The notes below the pieces were generated by a model, which did not search any database, had not been told where the DNA came from, and saw only the letters and a list, made by a program, of their open reading frames with translations. Source: CAZBSE01 sp964610385 (GTDB taxonomy: Bacteria; Actinomycetota; Humimicrobiia; Humimicrobiales; Humimicrobiaceae). From it: a DNA stretch of 64,000 bases. Location of the stretch: NCBI GenBank assembly GCA_964610385.1, contig CAZSXW010000002.1, forward strand, positions 1 to 64,000. Reading direction: 5' to 3'. The position numbers were made by a program, and so were the translations under genes. Shown here piece after piece: positions 55,384-64,000 of the stretch (the first letter of the stretch is position 1; each line of letters opens with the position of its first letter).

Positions 55384-57792
55384 ATGAATTATGGTTATTT
55401 TGATGATAAGAATAAAGAGTATGTCATTACTGATCCCAGAACACCGGTAAAATGGATCAATTATATAGGGACTCTGGATTTTGGAGGATTTGTAGACCAT
55501 ACAGGGGGTGCACTGATATGCAAGCGTGATCCTTCTCTTAACAGGATCACAAAATATATACAGCAGATGCCTTCATCTGAATTTAAAGGTGAAACTCTGT
55601 ACTGCCGGTTCAAGCAGGGTAAGGGTTATAAGATATTTTCTCCTTTTTTTGTTCCTACACTTGATCCGTATGATAAGTATGAGTGCCATGTCGGGCTGGG
55701 CTATAGCCGGATAATATCGGAATTTTACGGTATAAGGATAGAATGTACCATATTTGTTCCTTTGGGTGATACAAGAGAAATAAGAGAAGTAAAGATCACC
55801 AATAAGACAGGCAGGGATATTGAAATAGATGCTGTAAGCATAGTGGAATATACCCATTTTGATGCGCTAAAACAGTTTAATAATGCCGACTGGGTGCCCC
55901 AGACTATGCAGTCGCGGTGTATACGTGAAAAGAACGGCATGCTTACACTTATTCAATATGCTTTTATGCGCAGGGATACCAATGTAAACTTTTTTACTTC
56001 CAACCATCCAGTTTCTTCTTTCGAATCGGATAGGAAGCGGTTCCTGGGTAATAACGAGTATGGGACCTGGTCGGACCCGATTTCACTTCAGATGAAAGAA
56101 CTGGGCAATTACGAAGCAAACCGCGGTGATAATATAGGTGCTCTAATGCATCATCTGGGAAGATTTAGAGAAGGACAGACAAAAAGTTTTATAACCCAGC
56201 TCGGCCAGGAACAGAGTTTTGAAAAAGCGCGGCCTGGTATCGAGAAATATAGAGATCCTGAAGCTGTAAGCAGCGAATTTAACAAAATAAGCAAATTCTG
56301 GAATAAATTCTTATCGACTATGCAGGTTGAGACACCTGATCCCAATATGAACAGCATGCTTAATATCCATAATCCAAGGCAGTGTTTTGTGACCAAGAAC
56401 TGGTCGCGGTACCTTTCATATTATCAGCTGGGTATAGGCACACGCGGTATTGGTTTCCGCGACGGCTGTCAGGATGTGATGGGGGTGATCGGTCATATGC
56501 CAGATGATTCTAAAGAACTGTTAAAAAAGATGATGGTGATACAGAGAGCAGACGGCAGCACCATGCATAGTTTCAATCCTCTGACCATGGAGGGTTCGGC
56601 AGGTGAAACGGAGGATTGGACTGACCGTCCCAGGTACTATGGTGATGATCATCTCTGGATCGTGCTGGCTGTAACAAACTATCTAAAAGAAACCGGGGAT
56701 CTTGCGTTTTTAAAAGAAATCGTCCCGTACTATAAAAAAGATAAAAATGACAGGTCTAGAGAGAGCGGAACAGTCCTGGACCATTTGAGACAGGCTCTGG
56801 ATTTTACAAGAAATGACAAGGGCCGGCATGGACTTCCTCATCTTGGATTTGCCGATTGGAACGATACTGTCAATCTTAAAACCGGTGCTGAATCGCTGTT
56901 TATTACTCATCTTTATGGTAAAGGTCTTTTGGAGATGATAGAGCTTTATAACCATATGGGTGATGCAGAAGCTGCCGGATCGTGCAGGACAGAATATGAC
57001 AAACTAAAAAAACTTTTTAATGATACCAGCTGGGATGGTAAGTGGTATGTCCGCTATTTTGATTATGATGGCACTCCACTAGGTTCCAATAGAAATGAGC
57101 ACGGGAAAATATATCTTAATGCCCAGTCATGGGCAATAATATCGGGTCTGGCACTGCCGGATAGGGCAGAGAAAGCTTTAGATTCATTAAACAGGCTTCT
57201 TAATACCCCAAAGGGGATTAAAGTAAGCTGGCCTGGATTTGATGGTTATGATCGCGACAAGGGCGGTATTACGACTTTTCCCCCTGGTACAAAGGAAAAC
57301 GGAGGGATTTTTCTTCATACCAATCCCTGGGCAGTCATTGCTGAGACTATAGTGGGTAATGGTGATCGTGCTTACCGGTATTATACCCAGATAAATCCGG
57401 CATACAAGAACGATATTGCAGAGGAATATGAATGTGAGCCATATGTTTATGCCCAGAATATCCTGAGTGACGAGCATCCCCAATTCGGCCTGGGCAGGAA
57501 CAGCTGGCTTACGGGAACAGCATCCTGGATGTATCAGGCCGCTACCAGGTTTATACTGGGTGTCAGACCGCGTTATAACGGCCTCGAAATAGACCCATGC
57601 ATCCCTGGAAAATGGGATAGTTTCAAGGTAGTACGTAAATATAGGAATGCCATTTATACCATTGAGGTAAAGAATCCCAGACATGTAAGCAGGGGAATAT
57701 CTCTGTTTAAAGTTGATGGGAAAGAAATAAAAGGTAATTTGGCTCCTGTCTTTGAGGACAACAGAAATCATGTGGTAGAAGCAGTAATGTGA
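55384..57792 (+). CDS. GH94 phosphorylase, possibly cellobionate phosphorylase
   Basis: An 802-residue paralogue of the preceding enzyme with different substrate-site wording: PVKWINYIGTLDFGGFVDHT, GGALICKRDPSLNRITKYI, GIGTRGIGFRDGCQDVMG, and the catalytic Asp in LGFADWNDTVNL near 489. The opening resembles cellobionic acid phosphorylases, which release glucose 1-phosphate and gluconate from oxidised cellobiose; this is from memory of the family and not certain. GGGAGA precedes the ATG. Same strand as the cellobiose phosphorylase, so likely one operon. Confidence 0.82.
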   Translation: MNYGYFDDKNKEYVITDPRTPVKWINYIGTLDFGGFVDHTGGALICKRDPSLNRITKYIQQMPSSEFKGETLYCRFKQGKGYKIFSPFFVPTLDPYDKYECHVGLGYSRIISEFYGIRIECTIFVPLGDTREIREVKITNKTGRDIEIDAVSIVEYTHFDALKQFNNADWVPQTMQSRCIREKNGMLTLIQYAFMRRDTNVNFFTSNHPVSSFESDRKRFLGNNEYGTWSDPISLQMKELGNYEANRGDNIGALMHHLGRFREGQTKSFITQLGQEQSFEKARPGIEKYRDPEAVSSEFNKISKFWNKFLSTMQVETPDPNMNSMLNIHNPRQCFVTKNWSRYLSYYQLGIGTRGIGFRDGCQDVMGVIGHMPDDSKELLKKMMVIQRADGSTMHSFNPLTMEGSAGETEDWTDRPRYYGDDHLWIVLAVTNYLKETGDLAFLKEIVPYYKKDKNDRSRESGTVLDHLRQALDFTRNDKGRHGLPHLGFADWNDTVNLKTGAESLFITHLYGKGLLEMIELYNHMGDAEAAGSCRTEYDKLKKLFNDTSWDGKWYVRYFDYDGTPLGSNRNEHGKIYLNAQSWAIISGLALPDRAEKALDSLNRLLNTPKGIKVSWPGFDGYDRDKGGITTFPPGTKENGGIFLHTNPWAVIAETIVGNGDRAYRYYTQINPAYKNDIAEEYECEPYVYAQNILSDEHPQFGLGRNSWLTGTASWMYQAATRFILGVRPRYNGLEIDPCIPGKWDSFKVVRKYRNAIYTIEVKNPRHVSRGISLFKVDGKEIKGNLAPVFEDNRNHVVEAVM

Positions 57793-57815
57793 TAGGATTT
57801 ATTCCGGTTTGACAT

Positions 57816-58766
57816 TCACTTTTTTTTATAAAAGTCGCAGGCTACAAAGTGGCCACTTTCTGCTTCAACAAGTTCGGGTCTTTTTGTTATGCAACTCCTT
57901 TTTTTATTTGTAGCTTTGCACCTGTCATAATATACGCAGCCCACGGCAGCTTCGGCTTTCTTTCCCTTGAGTTCTATTTTTACTTCTTCCCATTTCTTAT
58001 CCAGGCGGGGAACAGAAGCCATTAACATTTTGGTATAGGGGTGAAGAGGTTTGTAATATATCTTGTCTGTTGCACCCATTTCCACGATAGTACCCCTGTA
58101 GAGTATTATTGCCCTTTCACTTATATAATAACCAAGTGAAAGATCGTGAGTTATAAACAAAATGGCAAGGCCCCGTGATTTTAATTCAACCAGAAGGTTC
58201 AGGACATCAACGCGGGTAGATGCGTCAAGCATGCTTATGATCTCATCTGCTACTAAAAATTTAATATCAAGCAGCAGCGCCCTTGCTATAAGAAAGCGCT
58301 GGAGCTGGCCGCCGCTCAATTGATGAGGGAACTTGTTTAAAACCTGATCAGGATTAAGGCCTACGGCGCGCAGTGATTTATTAATCTTATCCTTCCATTC
58401 CGCATGCTTCATTTTTGGAAAAAATTCCTTTCTTATTATATTGAATATACGGTCAGCCTTGAAGATGGGATTATAAGAGCTGAATGGGTCCTGAAAAACA
58501 CCCTGTACATCATAGTAGTATTTTTTTAATGCTCTTCTCCTGAGAGTAGAAACGTCGATTCCATCAAAATAGATTTTCCCTGAAGTTATACTAATAAGAC
58601 CAAGTATCATTTTTCCTATGGTGCTTTTACCACTCCCGCTTTCACCTATGAGTGAGACGACTTCTCTGTTCTTGACATTAAAACTGACATCAACTACGGC
58701 AGGAAGAAGCTTCCCACCGAATGTACCGGTCCTGTAGATTTTTGATACTTTCTCGAGCTTAAGCAT
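57816..58766 (-). CDS. oligosaccharide/peptide ABC transporter ATPase, OppF-like
   Basis: About 316 residues. Walker A GESGSGKSTIGKMILG, Q-loop VFQDPFSSYNP, signature LSGGQLQRFLIARAL, Walker B FLVADEIISMLD, and the C-terminal oligopeptide-transporter domain with CVYYDRCKAT. ATG at 58766 follows GGAG by nine bases and overlaps the end of the OppD-like gene; an upstream in-frame start at 58796 is unlikely. Last gene of the five-gene importer operon. Confidence 0.92.
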   Translation of the reverse strand: MLKLEKVSKIYRTGTFGGKLLPAVVDVSFNVKNREVVSLIGESGSGKSTIGKMILGLISITSGKIYFDGIDVSTLRRRALKKYYYDVQGVFQDPFSSYNPIFKADRIFNIIRKEFFPKMKHAEWKDKINKSLRAVGLNPDQVLNKFPHQLSGGQLQRFLIARALLLDIKFLVADEIISMLDASTRVDVLNLLVELKSRGLAILFITHDLSLGYYISERAIILYRGTIVEMGATDKIYYKPLHPYTKMLMASVPRLDKKWEEVKIELKGKKAEAAVGCVYYDRCKATNKKRSCITKRPELVEAESGHFVACDFYKKK

Positions 58767-59721
58767 TTTTTTTAGACTCCTTCCAGCAGGCAACAAAGTG
58801 ACCTTTTTCTATTTCGATAAACGGCGGTTCTTCAGTGCATTTACTAAAAGCGACGGGGCACCTGTCCCTGAAACGGCAGCCCAGGGGCGGATTAAGAAGA
58901 AGGGGTGTATTTCCGGGAATTCCGGTCAGTTTTCTTTCAGAGGATTTTACACCCACTTTGGGCAGTGACGATATCAGTAGTTTGGTATATGGATGCCTTG
59001 GAGAATGAATTATTGTTTTTGTAGAAGCTTTTTCAGTCAGTTTTCCTGCATACATTACGAGGATGCTGTCCGCGATCTGATAGAGTATAGATATGTCATG
59101 AGTAATGACGATCATGCATTTTACAAATTTTCGGTCCCTGAATTCTACCAGCATCTCTGCTACTGCTTTCTGCGTGGAGACATCAAGAGCAGATGTTATC
59201 TCATCAGCTATAAGCAGCGAAGGATCAAGTAATGTAGAAAGGACCAGGACCATTCTCTGCTTCATGCCGCCCGAGAGCTCTATCGGGTACATACTTAACA
59301 CACTCCTTGTCAGTTCGACAAGATCAAGTCTTCTTTCCAGTTCCGGTTTAAGCTTTCTGTAATTTACTTTTTTAGAATCAAGAAGTTCTGCAATCATCTT
59401 TCCTATCTTACGCGTGGGATTAAGGGCATTCATTGCATATTGGGGTATGATGGAGATTTCTTTAAACCTGTATCTATCCATTTTTTTCATATCCCATACA
59501 GGTAGCTTTTTACCATCCAGCTCTACGCTGCCCTCTATATATTTCATAGGAGGATTCAGAAAGATGATGCTGTTGGCCAGTGTGGTTTTTCCGCAGCCAG
59601 ATTCACCTGCCAGCCCCATAATTTCCCCGTTGTTTATATTAAAAGTAGCACCGTCGAGGGCCTTCACATCACCTCTAAGGGTCTGGTAGTAGACTTTAAG
59701 GTTATTTATCTCAAGACTCAT
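58759..59721 (-). CDS. oligosaccharide/peptide ABC transporter ATPase, OppD-like
   Basis: A 320-residue ATPase. Walker A GESGCGKTTLANSI, Q-loop SIIPQYAMNALNP, signature LSGGMKQRMVLVLS, Walker B LLIADEITSALD, and the C-terminal cluster motif LGCRFRDRCPVAFSKC. Works as a heterodimer with the OppF-like ATPase. Four bases after the permease gene; overlaps the next gene by eight. In this transporter family cello-oligosaccharide and beta-mannoside importers are as common as peptide importers. Confidence 0.93.
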   Translation of the reverse strand: MSLEINNLKVYYQTLRGDVKALDGATFNINNGEIMGLAGESGCGKTTLANSIIFLNPPMKYIEGSVELDGKKLPVWDMKKMDRYRFKEISIIPQYAMNALNPTRKIGKMIAELLDSKKVNYRKLKPELERRLDLVELTRSVLSMYPIELSGGMKQRMVLVLSTLLDPSLLIADEITSALDVSTQKAVAEMLVEFRDRKFVKCMIVITHDISILYQIADSILVMYAGKLTEKASTKTIIHSPRHPYTKLLISSLPKVGVKSSERKLTGIPGNTPLLLNPPLGCRFRDRCPVAFSKCTEEPPFIEIEKGHFVACWKESKKNA

Positions 59722-59725
59722 TTTC

Positions 59726-60637
59726 TTAGAACTCCCTCAGTTTAGGATTGAATACTTCATCCAGTCCTACATTCATAATGTATAGAGATCCCACGATGGC
59801 CATTATGGCAAAGCCTGGTGGAATAAACCACCACCAGGAACCAAGCTGCAGGGCTCCCCAGAGCACCGCGTAATTCATCATAAGACCGAGAGATATTCCC
59901 TGTGTAGGACCAAGCCCTATGAAGTCCAGCGTGGCAGCAAAGAGTATCGCCCCCCCAAACTGTAGTATGAATGCCATAAGCAAGTATGACATCATATTGG
60001 GTGCTATTTCAGTGAAAATGATTTTTAGTGGTTTCATCCCGCTTATCCTGGCCATGTCAACAAACTCTCTTGAACGCAGTGAGAATGTCTGAGCCCTTAC
60101 TGCCCTTGCTGTCCAGGTCCAGTTTATAAAACCAATAAGAACACTTTCAGTAACGACACCTCTGACTTTTAGGTACGCTGCTATGATGAGAAGTATGGCA
60201 AATGCAGGAATGACTAGAATGATATTGGTAAGCATGTTTAGAAGTTCATCTACAATACCGCCGCGATAGCCGGCAGTAAAACCGATGATAAGACCTAAAA
60301 AAGTAGCCAGGCCTCCTCCGATGATCCCTACCATAAATGTTGCCCTCAGGCCATATACAAACTGGGTATAAACATCCTGCCCGAATGTAGTAGTCCCAAA
60401 CCAGTATTCTGACGATGGGGGACTGGAGACGGGTCCTACTGAGAAAGCATTTAATTCATAATCTGTAAGGAATGGTCCTATTATTGTAAGTATAAGGAAT
60501 AAAAGTACAATGCTCAATCCTACTTTAAGTTTATTGTTTCTTATGGCAAAATAAAGGAACTCGTTGATTTTTTTAGCTTTTACTGTAGCTGTTTTAATAG
60601 ATTTTTTCTGTTTTTCTATATTTATTTTTTCTATCAT
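59726..60637 (-). CDS. oligosaccharide/peptide ABC transporter permease, OppC-like
   Basis: A 303-residue permease. An N-terminal cytoplasmic tail is followed by six helices, the TTTFGQDVYTQFVYGLR periplasmic loop and the EAA-type loop ARISGMKPLKIIFTEIAPN. Its start codon overlaps the stop of the OppB-like gene. It forms half of the channel. Confidence 0.93.
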   Translation of the reverse strand: MIEKINIEKQKKSIKTATVKAKKINEFLYFAIRNNKLKVGLSIVLLFLILTIIGPFLTDYELNAFSVGPVSSPPSSEYWFGTTTFGQDVYTQFVYGLRATFMVGIIGGGLATFLGLIIGFTAGYRGGIVDELLNMLTNIILVIPAFAILLIIAAYLKVRGVVTESVLIGFINWTWTARAVRAQTFSLRSREFVDMARISGMKPLKIIFTEIAPNMMSYLLMAFILQFGGAILFAATLDFIGLGPTQGISLGLMMNYAVLWGALQLGSWWWFIPPGFAIMAIVGSLYIMNVGLDEVFNPKLREF

Positions 60638-61626
60638 TATGATTCACCAACCATTCCTAAACGTGTTCTTGGATCAACGGTTATATAGACAATATCAATG
60701 ATAAAATTAGCTATCAGTACCATGATTATTATTATCAAAAAACACCCCTGGAGGAGGAAGTAATCCTGATTCTGGATGGCCGCAAGTATCAGCCAGCCTA
60801 TACCAGGATATGAAAAAACAGCTTCTGTGACTACCTGACCTGCGACAATCACACCAAGCTGGAGTGCAAGCCCTGTTATCTGGGGAAGTATCGCATTTCT
60901 ATAAGCATATCTTCTGACCAGTTTTCTTGGAGCTCCAAGAGCCTCCAGATAGTGGGAATAATCGGATTCAAGTTCGTAGATGATCATATTTCTCATTCCT
61001 ATAGCCCAGCCTCCAAAACCTACCAGGAATAAGGAAAGGAAAGGAAGAAACCAGTGCTTCAAGAGACTGAAAACAAAAGCCCATGAAAGACTTGGTGCCA
61101 GATTGAAGGCGTATGCACCTGCAACTGGAAAAATGCCCACCACTATTCCAAGTGACCAGACCAGAAGTATTCCCAGCCACATATAGGGAGTTGCAGTAAG
61201 AATATAACCTAAAGGCAGTACAGTATTATCGAGGATCTTGGTCCTAGCGGCAAAAGCGCCAAATTTGTTTCCGGCATAAAAACTAAGCAGGATAGAGGGT
61301 ATCAGCAGGCATATGGAAAACGGGACTGCTCTCATTATTATAGCGGTTACCGGTTGAGGAAATCTGAATACACTTGTCCCCAGATCTCCATGGAAAAGTG
61401 CATTCCAGAAATTAAGGTATTGCTTCCATATTGGCAGATCCAATCCAAAGGCTTTGGTGTAATAGGTATACATGGCCTCAACGCCTTCGGCTTTCTGCCC
61501 TAATCTTGCAAGCATGGTGGCAACAGGATCACCGGGCATAAACCGGGGGATGGCCCAGTCTATTGTAACCGCTAGAAAAAACGTAATACCATATATGAGT
61601 ATTTTTCTGGCAAAATACCGCCTCAA
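60637..61626 (-). CDS. oligosaccharide/peptide ABC transporter permease, OppB-like
   Basis: A 329-residue permease with six helices. It shows RYFARKILIYGITFF, the DWAIPRFMPGDPV motif of OppB, the EAA-type loop YLEALGAPRKLVRRYAYRNAILPQ and the VTEAVFSYPGIGWL end. Paired with the OppC-like subunit. A strong hairpin separates it from the binding-protein gene upstream. Confidence 0.93.
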   Translation of the reverse strand: MRRYFARKILIYGITFFLAVTIDWAIPRFMPGDPVATMLARLGQKAEGVEAMYTYYTKAFGLDLPIWKQYLNFWNALFHGDLGTSVFRFPQPVTAIIMRAVPFSICLLIPSILLSFYAGNKFGAFAARTKILDNTVLPLGYILTATPYMWLGILLVWSLGIVVGIFPVAGAYAFNLAPSLSWAFVFSLLKHWFLPFLSLFLVGFGGWAIGMRNMIIYELESDYSHYLEALGAPRKLVRRYAYRNAILPQITGLALQLGVIVAGQVVTEAVFSYPGIGWLILAAIQNQDYFLLQGCFLIIIIMVLIANFIIDIVYITVDPRTRLGMVGES

Positions 61627-61656
61627 ATCATCTCCCTGTTAAAGAAATTTACAAAA

Positions 61657-61693
61657 ATCACCGCCCCTCCTTTACCGCTGGAGGGACGGTGAT
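61657..61693 (-). terminator. intercistronic hairpin after the binding-protein gene
   Basis: A 14-bp stem with one G-T pair (ATCACCGCCCCTCC against GGAGGGACGGTGAT on the plus strand) and a nine-base loop. On the minus strand it is followed by TTTTG. It lies between the binding-protein stop and the first permease, where partial termination or 3'-end protection commonly gives more binding protein than permease. Confidence 0.75.
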
Positions 61694-61728
61694 CATCTAA
61701 CCGACTATTTCGCCTTAATCACCAGGAC

Positions 61729-63528
61729 TTAAGGTAGCATATAGAACTTGCTTAAGCCTGGGAGAAGACCGGATTGATCAGAAGCCTGTACCAGATTGGC
61801 ATAAGCTACGTTAACAATATCACCTGTATTGATAGCGAAAGCCAGAGCTCTTCTGAAAGCCGGGTCATCCAACGGTGCCTTAGTGGTGTTCAAGAACAGG
61901 ATAGCTGTGTTACATGATATCATATAAGGAGCTTCGGGGTAATAGGTCTGGACATAGCCCTTATCTACCAGTTCTGCAACACCAGGCAGGAAGTTGTTGG
62001 ACATATCGACTTCACCCTTGAGGATCGAACCCAGTGCAACATTATTGCTTGAGAAACGAATGTCAACTATATATGTTGGCTGGGGATCCATTCCGAGTGC
62101 GTCTATTCCCCACCAGTCTTCGTTCTTTTTCCATACGTTTCTGTCTTCACCAGCAGCTACCCACTTATATGCGCCTGAGCCGACCGGATTCTCATTGATT
62201 CCTGTAGTTATCTCTTCTTCCGTTCTTGTTGACCAGATATGCTCAGGAACTATAAAGATATTGTACAGATTGTTTGAGAATTCCTGGTAAAGAGGATCGG
62301 TAAAGTTCAATTTCAGTGTGTAGTCATCAACCAGGTCGATGCTGTCCAAATAATTCCACATAGGAGCGAACCAGATTGCATCAGACATGCTGCCAAGCTC
62401 AAAGGTGAACTTAACATCATTTGCATCCAGTGTCTGGCCGTCAGTCCATTTGATACCTTCTCTTATCTTAAGTTCGTATGTAACGTCATCGGTCCATTCT
62501 CCGCTCTCTGCCAGGAATGGTGTCATCTCATCGCTCAGCGGATCATACTGGAACAGTGATTCATACAGGAGTCCGATTGTTCCAGTAGAATTTGCCTTGG
62601 TACCGGGCAGGAATGGATTTAAGTCAGAGAATGCGCCCCAGGCTGCTCCACTGATATACAGGGTCTCGTTTCTTGGATAAGTACCTGTTCCGGCTTCAAC
62701 GCCTTCCTGCAGTTCCAATCCGGCCAGTGTATCAAGACCACCCAGCTGCCAGTATCCGGACCAGCTGGTAGGTAGAGAATTAGGAGTATCATCGGCTGAT
62801 GATGGCCAATTACCCCATACTGAATTATTGAACTGAGACCACAGTCCGTTATACCAGAGAGGAATAGCAGGCATCTCCTGCATTTCGATGGTCTGGATCT
62901 GCTTGCAAATGTCCTGCATGCCTTCAACATCATCTGTCTTGACTGCGGCAAGATCGTCTACAAGATCCCATACTTCCTGATTTTCATATCTTCCGAAGTT
63001 GCCGGACTGCATCATGTCTATGATCGGGTGTCGATAAACAAGATTGTAATAGGTCCATGGAGTGTTGCTCATGGCAGCCCAGTTGTTCAATGTGGAGTCA
63101 AATGTACCGTCCATGAGAGCTGTGTTCCAGGCACCATAATCAGGAGTTGCATCAACAAGATTTATGCCTGCTTCCATGGCACTGTCACTGATGACACTTA
63201 TTGCTGCCATCCAGTCTGTCCATCCAGTAGGACATGTCACTTCCAGTGAGATAGGAGAACCGTCAGGCATCTCAACAAGACCGTCACCATCAGTGTCGAC
63301 ATATCCGGCATCTGCAAGAATTGCAGCAGCTATATCAGGATCATAATAGAAAGTATCTGTAGGAATTGCCATTCCTGCCTCTTCTTCCTCTTCTTCAGCT
63401 ACTACTTCCTCTTCCTCTTCTTCAGCTACTACTTCCTCTTCTTCAGCTGCTCCTGCTTTCTCGCATCCATAAAGGGAAAACACAGCAATTATTGATGCGA
63501 TAAGAAGTAATAATAATATTTTCTTCAC
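61729..63528 (-). CDS. circularly permuted family-5 substrate-binding lipoprotein
   Basis: About 599 residues. A signal peptide with lipobox LYGC (Cys22) and a Glu-rich linker (to about 52) are followed by the half that is normally C-terminal: FYYDPDIAAAILADAGY to GYWQLGGLDTLAGLELQ. The half that is normally N-terminal comes second, from about 283: GTYPRNETLYISGAAWG, LLYESLFQYDP, YELKIREGIKWTDG, NPVGSGAYKW and finally FRRALAFAINTGDIV, ending at KFYMLP. In usual SBP_bac_5 proteins FRRALAFAIN directly precedes FYYDPD. The segments are complete and in frame. GTG at 63528 has AGGAGG seven bases upstream. Wording resembles cello-oligosaccharide binders. Whether it is natural or an assembly artefact is open. 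Confidence 0.88.
   Translation of the reverse strand: MKKILLLLLIASIIAVFSLYGCEKAGAAEEEEVVAEEEEEEVVAEEEEEEAGMAIPTDTFYYDPDIAAAILADAGYVDTDGDGLVEMPDGSPISLEVTCPTGWTDWMAAISVISDSAMEAGINLVDATPDYGAWNTALMDGTFDSTLNNWAAMSNTPWTYYNLVYRHPIIDMMQSGNFGRYENQEVWDLVDDLAAVKTDDVEGMQDICKQIQTIEMQEMPAIPLWYNGLWSQFNNSVWGNWPSSADDTPNSLPTSWSGYWQLGGLDTLAGLELQEGVEAGTGTYPRNETLYISGAAWGAFSDLNPFLPGTKANSTGTIGLLYESLFQYDPLSDEMTPFLAESGEWTDDVTYELKIREGIKWTDGQTLDANDVKFTFELGSMSDAIWFAPMWNYLDSIDLVDDYTLKLNFTDPLYQEFSNNLYNIFIVPEHIWSTRTEEEITTGINENPVGSGAYKWVAAGEDRNVWKKNEDWWGIDALGMDPQPTYIVDIRFSSNNVALGSILKGEVDMSNNFLPGVAELVDKGYVQTYYPEAPYMISCNTAILFLNTTKAPLDDPAFRRALAFAINTGDIVNVAYANLVQASDQSGLLPGLSKFYMLP
63380..63447. repeat. 27-bp tandem repeat encoding the Glu-rich linker
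   Basis: About two and a half units, each encoding roughly AEEEEEEVV, in the linker after the lipobox of the binding protein. Likely variable in length by slippage. Confidence 0.6.
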
Positions 63529-63737
63529 TATTAAACCTCCTCTTAAGTTTTTAATCAGCAATCAGTCTCTGCAAAACTTACCTGAGATCTGCCGGAATAA
63601 AGATTTCAGATTTTTTTATCATATACCCTGACAGACCTCATTTTTTTTCTATATCTAACCTCCTTTCCGATTGATATTCATATAATTACTTACATGAATT
63701 TTTTATTATAATTATTTCAATGTTCAGATTTAAAAAC

Positions 63738-64000
63738 TTAATTTACCAATTCTTTAGTTGATTTTCTCTCTATAATCTTTGTCGGAACGATATAGTACTT
63801 GGAAGAATCGATACCGTTCTCGATAAAATCTATCACATTTTTAGTTGCGACTGCGGCTATCTTTTGAATAGAACTTCCAATAGTCGTAAGCGGCGGTGAA
63901 ATATAACTTGAGATTTCCGTATCGTCGTATCCGATGATTGAAATATCTTCAGGGACTCTAATTTTTAATTCTGCCGCAGCTTTAATGGCTCCGATTGCCA
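63738..64000 (-). CDS. LacI-family regulator, C-terminus only
   Basis: The last 87 codons lie in the window; the gene runs off the right edge. They read AIGAIKAAAELKIRVPEDIS, then IIGYDDTEISSYISPPLTTI and a final IIERKSTKELVN, the normal end of a LacI effector domain. It precedes the binding-protein gene on the same strand by about 210 bases and probably controls the beta-glucoside transporter and phosphorylases. Its DNA-binding part is not visible. Confidence 0.9.
   Translation of the reverse strand, partial: AIGAIKAAAELKIRVPEDISIIGYDDTEISSYISPPLTTIGSSIQKIAAVATKNVIDFIENGIDSSKYYIVPTKIIERKSTKELVN

Noticed and set aside
57187..57771. A 194-codon minus-strand reading frame
   Set aside because: It lies wholly inside the GH94 gene on the other strand and has no recognisable domain.
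63607..63642. A 12-codon minus-strand leader frame (MRSVRVYDKKI) before the binding-protein gene
   Set aside because: The GGAGG site is some 15 bases from its ATG and the peptide shows no regulatory codon run; probably chance.

Overview
The window looks like a contig from an uncultured, fermentative, anaerobic bacterium with low to moderate G+C. The signs are a ferredoxin-type 2-oxoacid oxidoreductase pair, a DUF362 ferredoxin protein, QueH, many lipoproteins with glutamate-rich linkers and no respiratory genes. Gene styles recall Atribacterota or anaerobic Actinobacteriota lineages, but no 16S rRNA, tRNA or ribosomal gene is present, so placement is a guess. I saw no rRNA, tRNA or CRISPR array.

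Region 1 (1-17.8 kb) is visibly more A+T-rich than the rest from about 3.3 kb and reads as a catabolic island. On the minus strand a RuBisCO-like protein (RLP) is followed by E2, E1-alpha and E1-beta of a 2-oxoacid/acetoin dehydrogenase complex and the start of a zinc alcohol dehydrogenase. Divergently run a NitT/TauT-type ABC transporter, an amidohydrolase, an AllA-like protein, a FucI/AraA-like isomerase, a creatinase-like M24 protein and an FGGY kinase. A convergent ROK regulator closes the set. A 30-bp block with core TTACAWTGTAAC lies just downstream of the -10 of three promoters (RLP, transporter, ROK gene), so the set is probably one ROK-controlled regulon. Isomerase, kinase and RLP suggest breakdown of a sugar or sugar-acid-like compound by isomerisation, phosphorylation and RLP-catalysed C-C chemistry. 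The amidohydrolase/AllA pair sits between two identical 296-bp copies of an already dead IS3-family remnant. A broken tyrosine recombinase and a 31-bp direct repeat mark the right edge.

Region 2 (17.9-36.8 kb) holds a SnoaL-like protein, a UxaA/SuyAB-type lyase pair, a VTC/DUF4956/CotH locus with a tandem CotH protein, trehalose synthesis by two routes (OtsAB and a TreT-like glycosyltransferase with DUF5752), endonuclease V, membrane proteins, a YtxH protein, a CopZ-like chaperone with a CopA lacking its own metal-binding domain, and a UMF1-type transporter.

Region 3 (37-46.8 kb) is core metabolism: korAB, a flavodoxin-fold reductase, a TlpA/CcdA redox pair, lgt, queH, hisD-hisC and an MsmX/UgpC-type sugar ABC ATPase without partners.

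Region 4 (46.9-64 kb) is beta-glucoside use: a GH1 beta-glucosidase, sugar acetyltransferase, two aldo/keto reductases, two GH94 phosphorylases (one cellobiose phosphorylase, one resembling cellobionate phosphorylases), and a five-gene family-5 ABC transporter preceded by a LacI regulator. The binding protein of that transporter is circularly permuted: the usual C-terminal half comes first and the usual N-terminal half second. With the RLP regulon this is the most unusual observation here.
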